A stretch of DNA of 64,000 nt from Caenispirillum bisanense. Its GTDB lineage: Bacteria > Pseudomonadota > Alphaproteobacteria > Rhodospirillales > Rhodospirillaceae. Of the stretch, positions 1 through 7,622 are shown piece after piece. The stretch covers positions 124,001 through 188,000 of the forward strand of contig NZ_OCNJ01000006.1 in assembly GCF_900230255.1 (NCBI RefSeq), written 5' to 3'. The notes under the pieces were generated by a model. It was not told where the DNA came from. It saw only the letters and a program-made list of their open reading frames with translations, and searched no databases. Made by a program: the position numbers and the translations under genes. Position 1 is the first letter of the stretch; each line of letters begins with the position of its first letter.

Positions 1-632
1 GGCTTGGGCGCGGCACCGACCACGAAGGCCTCGGCGGCGGCCATGGTGCCCTCGGCGACCATGGCGGCGTTGATCTCGGCCAGGGCTTCCTCGATCTTCT
101 CGTGGCACGTCTTGCAGCTGCCGCCGGCCTTGGTATAGGCCGTCACCTGCTCCAGGGTGTTGAGCTTGTTGGTCTTCACGGCGCGCTCGACCATGCCGTA
201 GTCGATGCCGAAGCACTTGCAGAGCAGCGCCCCTTCCTCGTGGTCGTCCTCTTCCAGCTCGACGCCCTTGTAGTTGGCGATGGCGGCCCGCAGGGCCTCG
301 GCACCCATGACCGAGCAGTGCATTTTCTCGGGCGGCAGGCCGCCCAGGTAGTCGGCGATGTCCTGGTTGGTGACGGCCAGCGCCGCATCCACCGTCTTGC
401 CGATGATGAGTTCCGTCAGCGCCGACGACGACGCGATGGCCGAGCCGCAGCCGAAGGTCTGGAACTTGGCCTCGGTGATGATGTCGGTCGCGTCGTCGAC
501 CTTGATCATCAGGCGCAGCGCATCGCCGCAGGAGATGGAGCCGACCTCGCCGACGCCGTTGGCGTCATCCAGCACGCCGGCGTTCTTGGGGTCGAAGAAG
601 TGCTCCTTGACCTTGTCGGTGTAGTTCCACAT
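1..632 (-). CDS. nifU: Fe-S cluster assembly scaffold NifU (3' end outside window)
   Basis: Scaffold protein on which Fe-S clusters are built from sulfide delivered by a cysteine desulfurase. About 210 residues are visible; the gene runs off the left edge. The N-terminal IscU-like domain (residues 1-125) carries the three cluster cysteines at about C35, C62 (in QTFGCGSA) and C106 (KMHCSVMG). It is followed by a BFD-like [2Fe-2S] domain with CKC at 138-140 and CKTC at 173-176. This IscU+BFD order is the NifU architecture; the usual C-terminal Nfu domain would lie outside. The start is the ATG opening [12 protein letters not shown]. It follows an IscA-type gene on the same strand, which fits an Fe-S biogenesis operon. 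Nothing here shows that it is dedicated to nitrogenase. Confidence 0.9.
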   Translation of the reverse strand, partial: MWNYTDKVKEHFFDPKNAGVLDDANGVGEVGSISCGDALRLMIKVDDATDIITEAKFQTFGCGSAIASSSALTELIIGKTVDAALAVTNQDIADYLGGLPPEKMHCSVMGAEALRAAIANYKGVELEEDDHEEGALLCKCFGIDYGMVERAVKTNKLNTLEQVTAYTKAGGSCKTCHEKIEEALAEINAAMVAEGTMAAAEAFVVGAAPK

Positions 633-719
633 GGCGGGGGACCTTCCTGTCTTTCGGTGCGTCGTCGCGGGCGGGCGTAGGCGGGCGTGGGGCCGGGCAG
701 TCGGGAGAGTGGCGGCGCG

Positions 720-1049
720 TCAGGCGGCGAAGGACTTGCCGCAGCTGCACTTGTCGGCGGCCTGCGGGTTGTCGAACACGAAGCCCGAGCCCGAGATGTC
801 CTCCACGAAGTCCAGCCGAGCGCCGGCCAGCAGCGGCGCCGAGCCGGCATCGACGAAGACCTTCACGTCCTCGAAGTCGATGACGGTGTCGTCCTGCTCG
901 GCCTCGGCGACGAGGCCCATGCGGTACTGGTAGCCGGCACAGCCGCCGGCCTGGACCATGATGCGCAGGCCGGCGGCGGGGGCGGCGGTATCGCCCTTGC
1001 CGATCACCCGGCGGATGGCATCCACAGCGTTCGAGGTCACGTCGAGCAT
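720..1049 (-). CDS. IscA/HesB-family Fe-S assembly accessory protein
   Basis: A-type Fe-S carrier of 109 residues that passes clusters from scaffold to target proteins. The three conserved cysteines are present: C37 in QAGGCAGYQY and C101/C103 in the C-terminal KCSCGKSF. An upstream in-frame start would add 45 residues, but a GGAGG about 10 bases before MLDVTSNAV and the normal family length favour this start. It is transcribed towards nifU with an 87-base gap, so the two probably form one unit. ErpA/IscA/SufA subtypes cannot be separated from this sequence alone. Confidence 0.9.
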   Translation of the reverse strand: MLDVTSNAVDAIRRVIGKGDTAAPAAGLRIMVQAGGCAGYQYRMGLVAEAEQDDTVIDFEDVKVFVDAGSAPLLAGARLDFVEDISGSGFVFDNPQAADKCSCGKSFAA

Positions 1050-1233
1050 CGCATCATCCTCCGTGGGGGAAACCTCTGCCCGAACGGAAGCAAGCGGGAT
1101 GCCAGACGCTAAGGCATTGATAGGAAAGATGTTATGCTGCGGTGCCGGTGGGCGGTTCACGACAATCGCGGCGGCGTGTCGCATTCACGACATGAAACAC
1201 GCACTGCGAATGAGGGCATTCGGCGACCGTCGC

Positions 1234-1704
1234 TCAGCCCGCGAGCGGCTTGGTCAGGAAGGCCGACAGCGGGTCGGGCCGGTAGGCGGCGAACGGCCCG
1301 CAGCGCACGAAGCCGGCACTTTCATAGAGCGTCAGCGCCGCCGTGAACGACGCGCCGGTCTCCAGGCTGAGCGTTTGGAGCCCCGCCGCCCGCGCCGCCT
1401 CCTCCACCCGCGCCAGGATCATCCGCGCGATGCCGCGCCCGCGGGCGGACGGGCGCACGTACATGCTCTTCACCTCGCCCAGATGGTCGTCGTGGCGGTA
1501 GAGCGCGCCGCAGCCGACCACCGCGTCGCCGTCGCGGGCGGCGAAGAAGGTCACCCGCGGGTCCGCCAGGCGGTCGACGGCGAAGGCATGGCGGCTTTCC
1601 GCCGCCGGCGTCAGGGCGGCCGAGAGATCGAGCCACTCCAGGACGAGCGCGGCCACGGCGGGCTCCCGCGGGTCGGCGACGGTGATGTGGAGGGAAGGCG
1701 ACAT
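1234..1704 (-). CDS. GNAT-family N-acetyltransferase
   Basis: About 156 residues with the Gcn5-related acetyltransferase fold. Acetyl-CoA binding motif A is visible as SMYVRPSARGRGIARMIL, followed by a motif-B-like helix and LYESAGFVRCGPF near the C-terminus. The substrate is unknown. Starts at MSPSLHITVADP or 13 codons upstream (position 1743) are both possible. Neither has a strong ribosome binding site; the inner one matches the typical GNAT N-terminus better. It stands alone between the Fe-S genes and the thioesterase. Confidence 0.85.
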   Translation of the reverse strand: MSPSLHITVADPREPAVAALVLEWLDLSAALTPAAESRHAFAVDRLADPRVTFFAARDGDAVVGCGALYRHDDHLGEVKSMYVRPSARGRGIARMILARVEEAARAAGLQTLSLETGASFTAALTLYESAGFVRCGPFAAYRPDPLSAFLTKPLAG

Positions 1705-1767
1705 GGCGCGGTGTCCGGAAGCGGCCGACGGTGACGGCTGCATCCTACACCGACGGCGCCTCCGCCA

Positions 1768-2193
1768 TCACCCCTTCTGCGGCAGGATGGCGTAGGTGCT
1801 GGCGACATGGACGGCCGGCGCCTCGTCGCCGTCGGCGCGCAGGAACACGTCGCCGAAGGCCATGGTGCGACCGAGGCGCAGAAGGCGGGCCTCGGCGATG
1901 ACGTCGCGGCCGGACAGGGCCTTCATGAAGTTGGTGGTCTGGCTCACCGTCGTCATGGGCCGGAACTCGCCGAAGGCGCCGGAGACCAGGAACACCATGG
2001 CCGTATCCGCCAGCGCCATGAGGGCCTGGCCGCACACCGTGCCGCCGATGCGGGTCAGGCGGTCGCTGAAGGGCAGCCGCACCACGGCGCGGTCAGCCTC
2101 CACCGACTCGACGACCAGGGCGAGGTCCTGCACCCACGGGGCGAACAGGCTGTGCTGCATCTCGGTGATCTGGTCGCGGCTGAGGCCGGGCAT
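1768..2193 (-). CDS. PaaI-family hotdog-fold thioesterase
   Basis: A 141-residue single-domain hotdog protein that probably hydrolyses an acyl-CoA thioester. The family signature region reads RIGGTVCGQALMALADTAM, the PaaI-like GG...ADTA helix, with a later TTNFMKAL strand. The start is fixed by CAGGAG eight bases before MPGLSRDQIT; longer in-frame extensions lack this site and are low complexity. The normal HGG histidine is replaced by isoleucine, as in several PaaI subfamilies. It lies just upstream of the GNAT gene on the same strand. Confidence 0.88.
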   Translation of the reverse strand: MPGLSRDQITEMQHSLFAPWVQDLALVVESVEADRAVVRLPFSDRLTRIGGTVCGQALMALADTAMVFLVSGAFGEFRPMTTVSQTTNFMKALSGRDVIAEARLLRLGRTMAFGDVFLRADGDEAPAVHVASTYAILPQKG

Positions 2194-2350
2194 TGGCGAC
2201 GTCTCCTGTCGTTGGTGGTCGAACGACCGGCAGTATGCCACGGCGCCGCCCCGCCCGCCCCCTCCGAACCGGCGGGAGGCGCACCGCCGAACGGCCGCCT
2301 GCGCGCCGGCGTTTTCCCGATGATCGGAACACCCGCCGCAGGAGCCGCTC

Positions 2351-2815
2351 ATGCGCCCCATCGTCGCCGCCGCCCTCGTCCTCGCCGCCGGAACCGTCAC
2401 CGCCGCCGCGGGCGCCGCCGATCCCGCGCTGACCGTCGGCCACAACGAGGAATACGACGCCTTCGTCGCCACCGACACCGGCCGCCCGCTCTACGCCTTC
2501 GCCGAGGACATCCAGGGCGGCCCCGAGCGGCCGGCGGTGAGCGACTGCTACGACGCCTGCGCCGAGATGTGGCCGCCCATGCTCGCCGGCGAGGGCGAGC
2601 CGACGGTCGGCGCCGGCCTCGATCCGGACCTGCTCGGCACCACCGAACGACGCGACGGCACCCGCCAGCTCACCTACGACGGCTGGCCGCTCTACCGCTA
2701 CTTCCGCGACGAGCGCCCGGCCTTCGACACCCACGGCCAGAGCCTGCACACCCACGGCGGATCGTGGTACCTGCTGCGCCCCAGCGGCGAGGTGATCCAG
2801 GGGCGGGACCTATAA
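2351..2815 (+). CDS. Secreted COG4315-type repeat protein
   Basis: A 154-residue exported protein of unknown function. Residues 1-22 form a signal peptide (MRPIVAAALVLAAGTVTAAA...). The mature part has two related repeats ending in GRPLYAFAED and GWPLYRYFRDE, each followed by an aromatic/Cys or His-rich segment. This is the pattern of the secreted-repeat/lipoprotein_15 family (PF03640-like). There is no lipobox cysteine at the cleavage site. A CAGGAG lies 8-9 bases ahead of the ATG. Two cysteines (SDCYDACAEMW) may form a disulfide in the periplasm. Confidence 0.8.
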   Translation: MRPIVAAALVLAAGTVTAAAGAADPALTVGHNEEYDAFVATDTGRPLYAFAEDIQGGPERPAVSDCYDACAEMWPPMLAGEGEPTVGAGLDPDLLGTTERRDGTRQLTYDGWPLYRYFRDERPAFDTHGQSLHTHGGSWYLLRPSGEVIQGRDL

Positions 2816-2869
2816 TTTACACTAGGTTTGTGTATGGAAAATATTTAACCACACATTTTTGTTGTTTAA

Positions 2870-2897
2870 CGGTGTTGACTCCCCCACGGGAACACCG
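2870..2897. promoter_or_regulatory. Inverted repeat across the cys promoter (candidate operator)
   Basis: CGGTGTT at 2870-2876 is exactly repeated in reverse complement as AACACCG at 2891-2897, with 14 bases between. The left arm overlaps the -35 and the right arm ends against the -10, so a protein bound here would compete with RNA polymerase. The binding protein is not known. Confidence 0.4.
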
Positions 2898-2903
2898 TAG
2901 TTT
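2875..2903 (+). promoter_or_regulatory. Sigma-70 promoter of the sulfate-assimilation operon
   Basis: TTGACT (2875-2880), a 17-base spacer and TAGTTT (2898-2903). The predicted start of transcription is near 2910, one base from the first base of the SAM-II P1 helix. That agreement supports both calls. The sequence just upstream (2816-2870) is unusually AT-rich for this genome. Confidence 0.65.
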
Positions 2904-2910
2904 CTGACGA

Positions 2911-2961
2911 CGCGCCGATTTGAGCATCAGCTTGCGGGCGCGCTACAAATGCAGCTAAAGC
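2911..2961 (+). promoter_or_regulatory. SAM-II (SAM-alpha) riboswitch
   Basis: The segment reproduces the SAM-II pseudoknot core. P1 is CGCGCC (2911-2916) pairing with GGCGCG (2937-2942). The loop begins GATTTGAGC. The loop bases AGCT/GC (2929-2935) pair with GCAGCT (2951-2956) to form the pseudoknot, and the tail is the hallmark CAAATGCAGCTAAAG. It aligns almost base for base with known SAM-II aptamers through GATTT, TTGC, GCGCG and AAATG-AGCTAAA. SAM binding normally reduces expression of methionine/sulfur genes. Here it precedes cysI, with an intrinsic terminator just downstream. Confidence 0.9.
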
Positions 2962-2973
2962 GACGGGTCCAGA

Positions 2974-3003
2974 CCGCCCGGCTGCAAGCTGCGGCGGTTT
3001 TTT
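2974..3003 (+). terminator. Intrinsic terminator between riboswitch and cysI
   Basis: CCGCC (2974-2978) pairs with GGCGG (2993-2997), with an inner GCT/AGC pairing, followed by six T (2998-3003). It sits 13 bases after the riboswitch and 85 bases before cysI. It is therefore a likely expression platform or attenuator rather than the end of a transcript. Confidence 0.65.
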
Positions 3004-3088
3004 CTTTGCTCACGGTCTGACCGACGACTGCCCGCGACACGCCCACCAGGCGTGAACACCCGAACTTTGCCTGCGCGAAGGAGGTCCC

Positions 3089-4801
3089 ATGGCCCAGGAA
3101 CGCACCAAACTCTCCGCCGTCGAGGCCATGAAGGCCGAGAGCCGGGGCCTGCGCGGCACCCTCGCCGCCGAGCTCGCCGACACCACGGCGCCGTTTTCCG
3201 AGGAAGCCTACCAGCTCCTCAAGTTCCACGGCTCCTACCAGGGGTTCGACCGTGACACCGCGACGGCGCGCAAGCAGCAGGGCCTGAGCAAGGAATACCA
3301 GCTCATGGTCCGCGCCAAGATCCCCGGCGGCCGGCTGACGGCGGCGCAGTACCTGGCGCTCGACGCGCTGGCGGACCCCTACGCCGACGGCTCGCTGCGC
3401 ATCACCACGCGCCAGGGCATCCAGTTCCACGGCATCGTGAAGGGCGACCTGAAGGCCACCGTGCGCGGCATCAACGACGCCCTGCTGACGACGCTAGGCG
3501 CCTGCGGCGACGTGGTGCGCAACGTCGTCACCCACCCCGCCCCCATCGCCGACGCCGTCCACCGCCGCCTGGAGGCCGACGCCAAGGCCGTCTCCGCCCG
3601 CTTCGGCTGGAAATCGCGCGCCTATCACGAGATCTGGCTGGACGGCGAGCCGCTGCCGCTCGACCAGGACGGCGCAGAGGAAGAGGACGCCGTCTACGGC
3701 CGCACCTACCTGCCGCGCAAGTTCAAGATCGGCCTCGCCACCCCGGCCGACAACAGCATCGACGTGCTGACCAACGACCTCGCCGTCATCGCCCTGTTCG
3801 ACGGCGACCAGTTGCAGGGCTACAACCTCGCCCTCGGCGGCGGGCTCGGCCAGACCCACAACCGGGCCGACACGTTCCCGCGCCTCGCCACGCCCATCGC
3901 CTTCGTCGGCCCCGACGACCTGATCCGCGGCATCGAGGCGGTCATCGCCGTCCACCGCGAGCACGGCAACCGCAACGACCGCAAGCGCGCCCGCCTCAAG
4001 TACGTGGTGGAGGACAAGGGTGCCACCTGGGTGAAGGCCGAACTCGACCGCTTCTTCGGCGCCCCGCTGGAAGATGCCCGCCCGACGCCGGCCTTCCAGG
4101 TGCCCGACCACATGGGCTGGCACCCGCAGGGCGACGGCCGCTGGTACCTCGGCCTGCCCGTCTCCAGCGGCCGCATCAAGGACACGGAAACGGTCCGCCT
4201 GCGCACCGCCCTGCGCGAGGTGATCGCCCAGTTCGCCATCGACCCGGTGCTGACGCCCGAGCAGGACATCCTGCTGTCCAACATCGCCGACGACGACCGG
4301 TCGCGCGTCGAGGCCGTCCTGCGGGCGCACGGCGTGGCGCTGGCCGAGGATCTGCCGCCGCTCGCCCTCACCACGCTGGCCTGCCCCGCCCTGCCCACCT
4401 GCGGCTTGGCACTGGCGGAAGCGGAGCGAGTGCGCGATCCCTTCGTCGCCGCCATCCACGACGAGCTGGCAAGCCGCGGCCTCGGCGCCGAGCGCCTGAG
4501 CTTGCGCATCACCGGCTGCCCCAACGGCTGCGCCCGTCCGTCGACGGCGGAGATCGGCCTCGTCGGCCGCACCCCCGGCCACTACGCCATCTACGTCGGC
4601 GGCGCCGTCGAGGGCACCCGCCTCAACGACAAGCTGCTGGAGCGCGTGCCGCAGGACGCCGTGCCGCCCACCCTCGGCCGCCTGTTCGGCCTGTGGGCCG
4701 CCGAGCGCCAGGGACGTGAAGGGTTCGGGGACTTCGCCCTGCGCGTCGGGCTCGACCGCCTGAAGGCCGCCGCCGAGGCCGCCCCGGCCGCTGCGGAATA
4801 A
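3089..4801 (+). CDS. cysI: Assimilatory sulfite reductase hemoprotein (CysI-type)
   Basis: Cytoplasmic enzyme that reduces sulfite to sulfide with six electrons. It has 570 residues, the length of E. coli CysI. Siroheme/[4Fe-4S] ligands are in CPALPTC (C432, C438) and GCPNGC (C477, C481). The N-terminal siroheme-binding half has the family run LRITTRQGIQFHGIVKGDL. AGGAGG lies five bases before the ATG. It is the first gene after the SAM-II riboswitch. There is no CysJ flavoprotein nearby; the next two genes encode a ferredoxin reductase and a ferredoxin that could supply electrons. A nitrite reductase is less likely because the whole operon is for sulfur. Confidence 0.9.
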   Translation: MAQERTKLSAVEAMKAESRGLRGTLAAELADTTAPFSEEAYQLLKFHGSYQGFDRDTATARKQQGLSKEYQLMVRAKIPGGRLTAAQYLALDALADPYADGSLRITTRQGIQFHGIVKGDLKATVRGINDALLTTLGACGDVVRNVVTHPAPIADAVHRRLEADAKAVSARFGWKSRAYHEIWLDGEPLPLDQDGAEEEDAVYGRTYLPRKFKIGLATPADNSIDVLTNDLAVIALFDGDQLQGYNLALGGGLGQTHNRADTFPRLATPIAFVGPDDLIRGIEAVIAVHREHGNRNDRKRARLKYVVEDKGATWVKAELDRFFGAPLEDARPTPAFQVPDHMGWHPQGDGRWYLGLPVSSGRIKDTETVRLRTALREVIAQFAIDPVLTPEQDILLSNIADDDRSRVEAVLRAHGVALAEDLPPLALTTLACPALPTCGLALAEAERVRDPFVAAIHDELASRGLGAERLSLRITGCPNGCARPSTAEIGLVGRTPGHYAIYVGGAVEGTRLNDKLLERVPQDAVPPTLGRLFGLWAAERQGREGFGDFALRVGLDRLKAAAEAAPAAAE

Positions 4802-4813
4802 GGAGACAGAGCC

Positions 4814-5866
4814 GTGACCCACGCCCTTCCCCCCGCCCCGCACGACGCCGTCGAGACCGACGTGGTCATCATCGGCGCCGGCCCGGTCGGCCTGTTCGCG
4901 GTGTTCGAACTGGGTCTGCTCGACCTGCGCTGCCACGTCATCGACGTGCTCGACAAGCCGGGCGGCCAGTGCGCCGAGCTGTACCCGGAAAAGCCCATCT
5001 ACGACATCCCGGCGTGGCCGGTCATCACCGGCCAGGACCTGGTGAACCGCCTGCTGGAGCAGATCGAGCCCTTCGCGCCGACCTTCCATCACCAGCAGCT
5101 GGTCGAGGGCCTGACGCGGCTCGACGACGGCCGCTGGCTGGTGGAGACCGACGGCGGCGTCAAGCTGGCCGCGCCGGTCGTCTTCATCGCCGCCGGCGGC
5201 GGCAGCTTCACGCCCAAGCGCCCGCCCCTGCCCGGCATCGAAGGCTTCGAGGGCACGTCGGTGTTCTATGCGGTGCGCAAGCGCGAGACCTTCGCCGGCA
5301 AGGACCTGGTCATCGCCGGCGGCGGCGACAGCGCGCTCGACTGGGCGCTGGCGCTGCGCACCGAGGCGAAGTCGGTGACGCTGGTCCACCACCGCGACGG
5401 TTTCCGCGCCCAGCCGCACAGCGTCTCCGCCCTGCGCGACGCCGTGGCGGCCGGCGAGATCGGCCTGCACATCGCCAAGCTGGCGGGCCTGGAAGGCGCC
5501 GACGGGCGGCTGACCGACGTGCGGCTGGAGAACGCGGCGCAAGGCTCCTTCGTCGTGCCGGCGGATGCGCTGCTGCCGTTCTACGGCCTGACCATGAAGC
5601 TCGGCCCCATCGCCGACTTCGGCCTGAACCTGAACGAGAACCTGATCCCGGTGGACACCGAGGCCTACGAGACCAGCCGGCCCGGCATCTTCGCCATCGG
5701 CGACATCAACACCTACCCCGGCAAGCTGAAGCTCATCCTGTCGGGCTTCCACGAGGCGGCGCTGGCGTCGCAGAAGGCCTTCCGCTACGCGCGGCCCGAG
5801 GAACGCCTGCGGTTCCAGTACACCACCTCCTCCACCACCCTGCAGAAGCGGCTGAACGTGGCATGA
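4814..5866 (+). CDS. Ferredoxin--NADP+ reductase, thioredoxin-reductase-like (YumC type)
   Basis: FAD enzyme of 350 residues that passes electrons from NAD(P)H to ferredoxin. The N-terminal FAD-binding site is VVIIGAGPVGLFAVFELG. There is a KPGGQCAELYPEKPIYDIPA block typical of this family, an NAD(P) site DLVIAGGGDSALDWALAL in the middle, and FAIGDINTYPGKLKLI at the FAD C-terminal segment. It lacks the CxxC of thioredoxin reductase. The start is GTG with AGGAGA seven bases upstream. It overlaps the ferredoxin gene by four bases, so the pair is translationally coupled. Its likely role is to feed the ferredoxin that reduces CysI. Confidence 0.87.
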   Translation: MTHALPPAPHDAVETDVVIIGAGPVGLFAVFELGLLDLRCHVIDVLDKPGGQCAELYPEKPIYDIPAWPVITGQDLVNRLLEQIEPFAPTFHHQQLVEGLTRLDDGRWLVETDGGVKLAAPVVFIAAGGGSFTPKRPPLPGIEGFEGTSVFYAVRKRETFAGKDLVIAGGGDSALDWALALRTEAKSVTLVHHRDGFRAQPHSVSALRDAVAAGEIGLHIAKLAGLEGADGRLTDVRLENAAQGSFVVPADALLPFYGLTMKLGPIADFGLNLNENLIPVDTEAYETSRPGIFAIGDINTYPGKLKLILSGFHEAALASQKAFRYARPEERLRFQYTTSSTTLQKRLNVA

Positions 5867-6177
5867 AGATCCAGGTGACCGATCGCGCCGGCGAGACCCA
5901 CGTCCTCGACGCGCTGGAAGGCTGGCGGGTGATGGAGATCATCCGCGACCACGGCCTGCCCATCAAGGCGGAGTGCGGTGGAGCCTGCGCCTGCGCCACC
6001 TGCCACGTCTACGTCGACGCCGACTGGCAGGACCTGCTGCACCCGCCGACCGACGAGGAGATCGAAATGCTCGACACCACGCCGTCGGTGGAGCCGGCCT
6101 CGCGCCTGTCCTGCCAGATCCTGTTCCGCCCGGAGCTGAGCGGCCTGTCGGTGACGCTGGCGCCCGAAGACCTCTGA
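5863..6177 (+). CDS. [2Fe-2S] ferredoxin (adrenodoxin/FdxB type)
   Basis: 104-residue electron carrier. The cluster ligands are ECGGACACATC followed by SRLSCQ, the C-x5-C-x2-C-xn-C pattern of vertebrate-type ferredoxins. The start ATG overlaps the stop of the reductase gene (ATGA). The acidic helix EEIEMLDTTPS is the usual docking surface for reductase partners. In this operon it is the probable electron donor to the sulfite reductase, taking the place of a CysJ subunit. That pairing is inferred from position only. Confidence 0.9.
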   Translation: MKIQVTDRAGETHVLDALEGWRVMEIIRDHGLPIKAECGGACACATCHVYVDADWQDLLHPPTDEEIEMLDTTPSVEPASRLSCQILFRPELSGLSVTLAPEDL

Positions 6178-6214
6178 TCCGCCCCGACCTGCACGCCCGA
6201 GGAGGGCCAAGCCC

Positions 6215-7606
6215 ATGGACCAGTTCCCCCTGTTCGTGACGACGGCCGGCCGCTCCATCCTGGTGGTCGGCGGCGGCGAGGAAGCCGCCCGCAAGCTGCG
6301 CCTGGTGGCCCGCACCACCGCCGCGGTGGACGTGATCGCCGAGGCGCCGGGCGCCGATCTCTGCGCCCAGTGTGTCGGCGCCGTCACCCTGCACCGCCGC
6401 GCCTTCTCGGCCGCCGACGTGCAGGGCCGCCTGTTCGTCGTCTCCGCCGCCGGCTCGCCAGTGGACGAGGCGGTGGCGGCGGCGGCGCAGGCGGCGGGCG
6501 TGCCGGTGAACGTGGTCGACCGGCCGGACCTGTCCACCTTCCTCATGCCCGCCATCGTCGACCGCGACCCGGTGGTGGTCGCCATCGGCTCGGGCGGCGC
6601 GGCGCCGGTGCTGGCGAAGTCCATCCGCGCCCGCATCGAAAGCCTGTTGCCGGCCCGCCTGGGCGCGCTCGCCCGCTTCGCCGACAGCTTCCGCCCGGCG
6701 GTGAAGGGCACCCTGCCGCAGGCCGCCCGCCGCCGGTTCTGGGAGTGGGTGTTCGCCGGCCCCGTGGCCGCCGCCTTCCTGGGCGGTGACGAGGCGCGCG
6801 CCCGCTCCACCCTCATCGACCGCCTCAACCGTGCCGAGGCCGCCGCCGACGGGCCGGGGCTGGTGCAGCTGGTGGGCGTCGGGCCGGGCGATCCGGACCT
6901 GCTCACCTTCAAGGCCCTGCGCGCCATGCAGGAGGCCGACGTAGTGCTGATCGACGCCCTGGTCTCGGCCGAGATCCTGGAATGCGTGCGGCGCGACGCC
7001 CTGCGCATCGACGTCGGCAAGCGCAAGGACCGCCACACCCTGCCGCAGGCCGAGATCGAGCGCCTGATGATCGACCACGCCCGCGCCGGCCGCCGCGTCG
7101 TGCGCCTGAAGGGCGGCGATCCCTTCCTGTTCGGCCGTGGCGGCGAGGAACGCGAGCACCTGCTGGCCGCCGGCGTGCCGGTGGAGGTGGTGCCCGGCAT
7201 CTCGGCCGCCTTCGGCTGCGCCGCCGCCACCGGCATCCCGCTCACCCACCGCGACCATGCGCAAGGGGTGACCTTCGTCACCGGCCACGCCAAGGCCGAC
7301 GGCGGCGGTCCCGACTGGAGCTGCCTCGCCGCCGCCAATCACACCGTCGTCGTCTACATGGGCGTCGGCACCGCCGCCGACACCGCCCGCAGCCTCATCG
7401 CCGCCGGCCGCGCCGCCGCCACGCCCTGCGCCGTGGTGGAGAACGGCACCCGGCCCGACCAGCGGGTGCTGCCCGCCACCCTCGCCACCCTCGGCGACAC
7501 GGTCGCCGCCGCCGGCATCGCCGGTCCCGCCCTGCTCATCATCGGCGAAGTGACGGCCGGCGTCGTCGCTGCCGCCGTCCCGGCCGCCCGCGCCGCCGCC
7601 CTGTGA
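6215..7606 (+). CDS. cysG: Siroheme synthase CysG (trifunctional)
   Basis: 463 residues making siroheme for CysI. Residues 1-200 form the precorrin-2 dehydrogenase/sirohydrochlorin ferrochelatase module, with the NAD site ILVVGGGEEAARKLRL. From about residue 225 comes the uroporphyrinogen-III methyltransferase module, with LVGVGPGDPDLLTFKALR, VVRLKGGDPFLFGRGGEE and IPLTHRD, all SAM-binding or family motifs. A GAGGAGG lies ahead of the ATG. Its place between the reductase genes and cysH links cofactor supply to apoenzyme synthesis. Confidence 0.93.
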   Translation: MDQFPLFVTTAGRSILVVGGGEEAARKLRLVARTTAAVDVIAEAPGADLCAQCVGAVTLHRRAFSAADVQGRLFVVSAAGSPVDEAVAAAAQAAGVPVNVVDRPDLSTFLMPAIVDRDPVVVAIGSGGAAPVLAKSIRARIESLLPARLGALARFADSFRPAVKGTLPQAARRRFWEWVFAGPVAAAFLGGDEARARSTLIDRLNRAEAAADGPGLVQLVGVGPGDPDLLTFKALRAMQEADVVLIDALVSAEILECVRRDALRIDVGKRKDRHTLPQAEIERLMIDHARAGRRVVRLKGGDPFLFGRGGEEREHLLAAGVPVEVVPGISAAFGCAAATGIPLTHRDHAQGVTFVTGHAKADGGGPDWSCLAAANHTVVVYMGVGTAADTARSLIAAGRAAATPCAVVENGTRPDQRVLPATLATLGDTVAAAGIAGPALLIIGEVTAGVVAAAVPAARAAAL

Positions 7607-7622
7607 TCCGGAGACACCTGCC

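Noticed and set aside
2949-3020. A 23-codon leader ORF (starting MQLKRR) before cysI.
   Set aside because: Its first bases are the conserved 3' part of the SAM-II core and its middle is the terminator stem; no ribosome site precedes it.
3494-5752. Very long minus-strand ORF opposite cysI and the reductase gene.
   Set aside because: It is a GC-rich antisense shadow: composition is low complexity and the plus-strand frames carry clear enzymes with motifs. The same applies to long antisense frames at 18600-21908 and 28728-32003.
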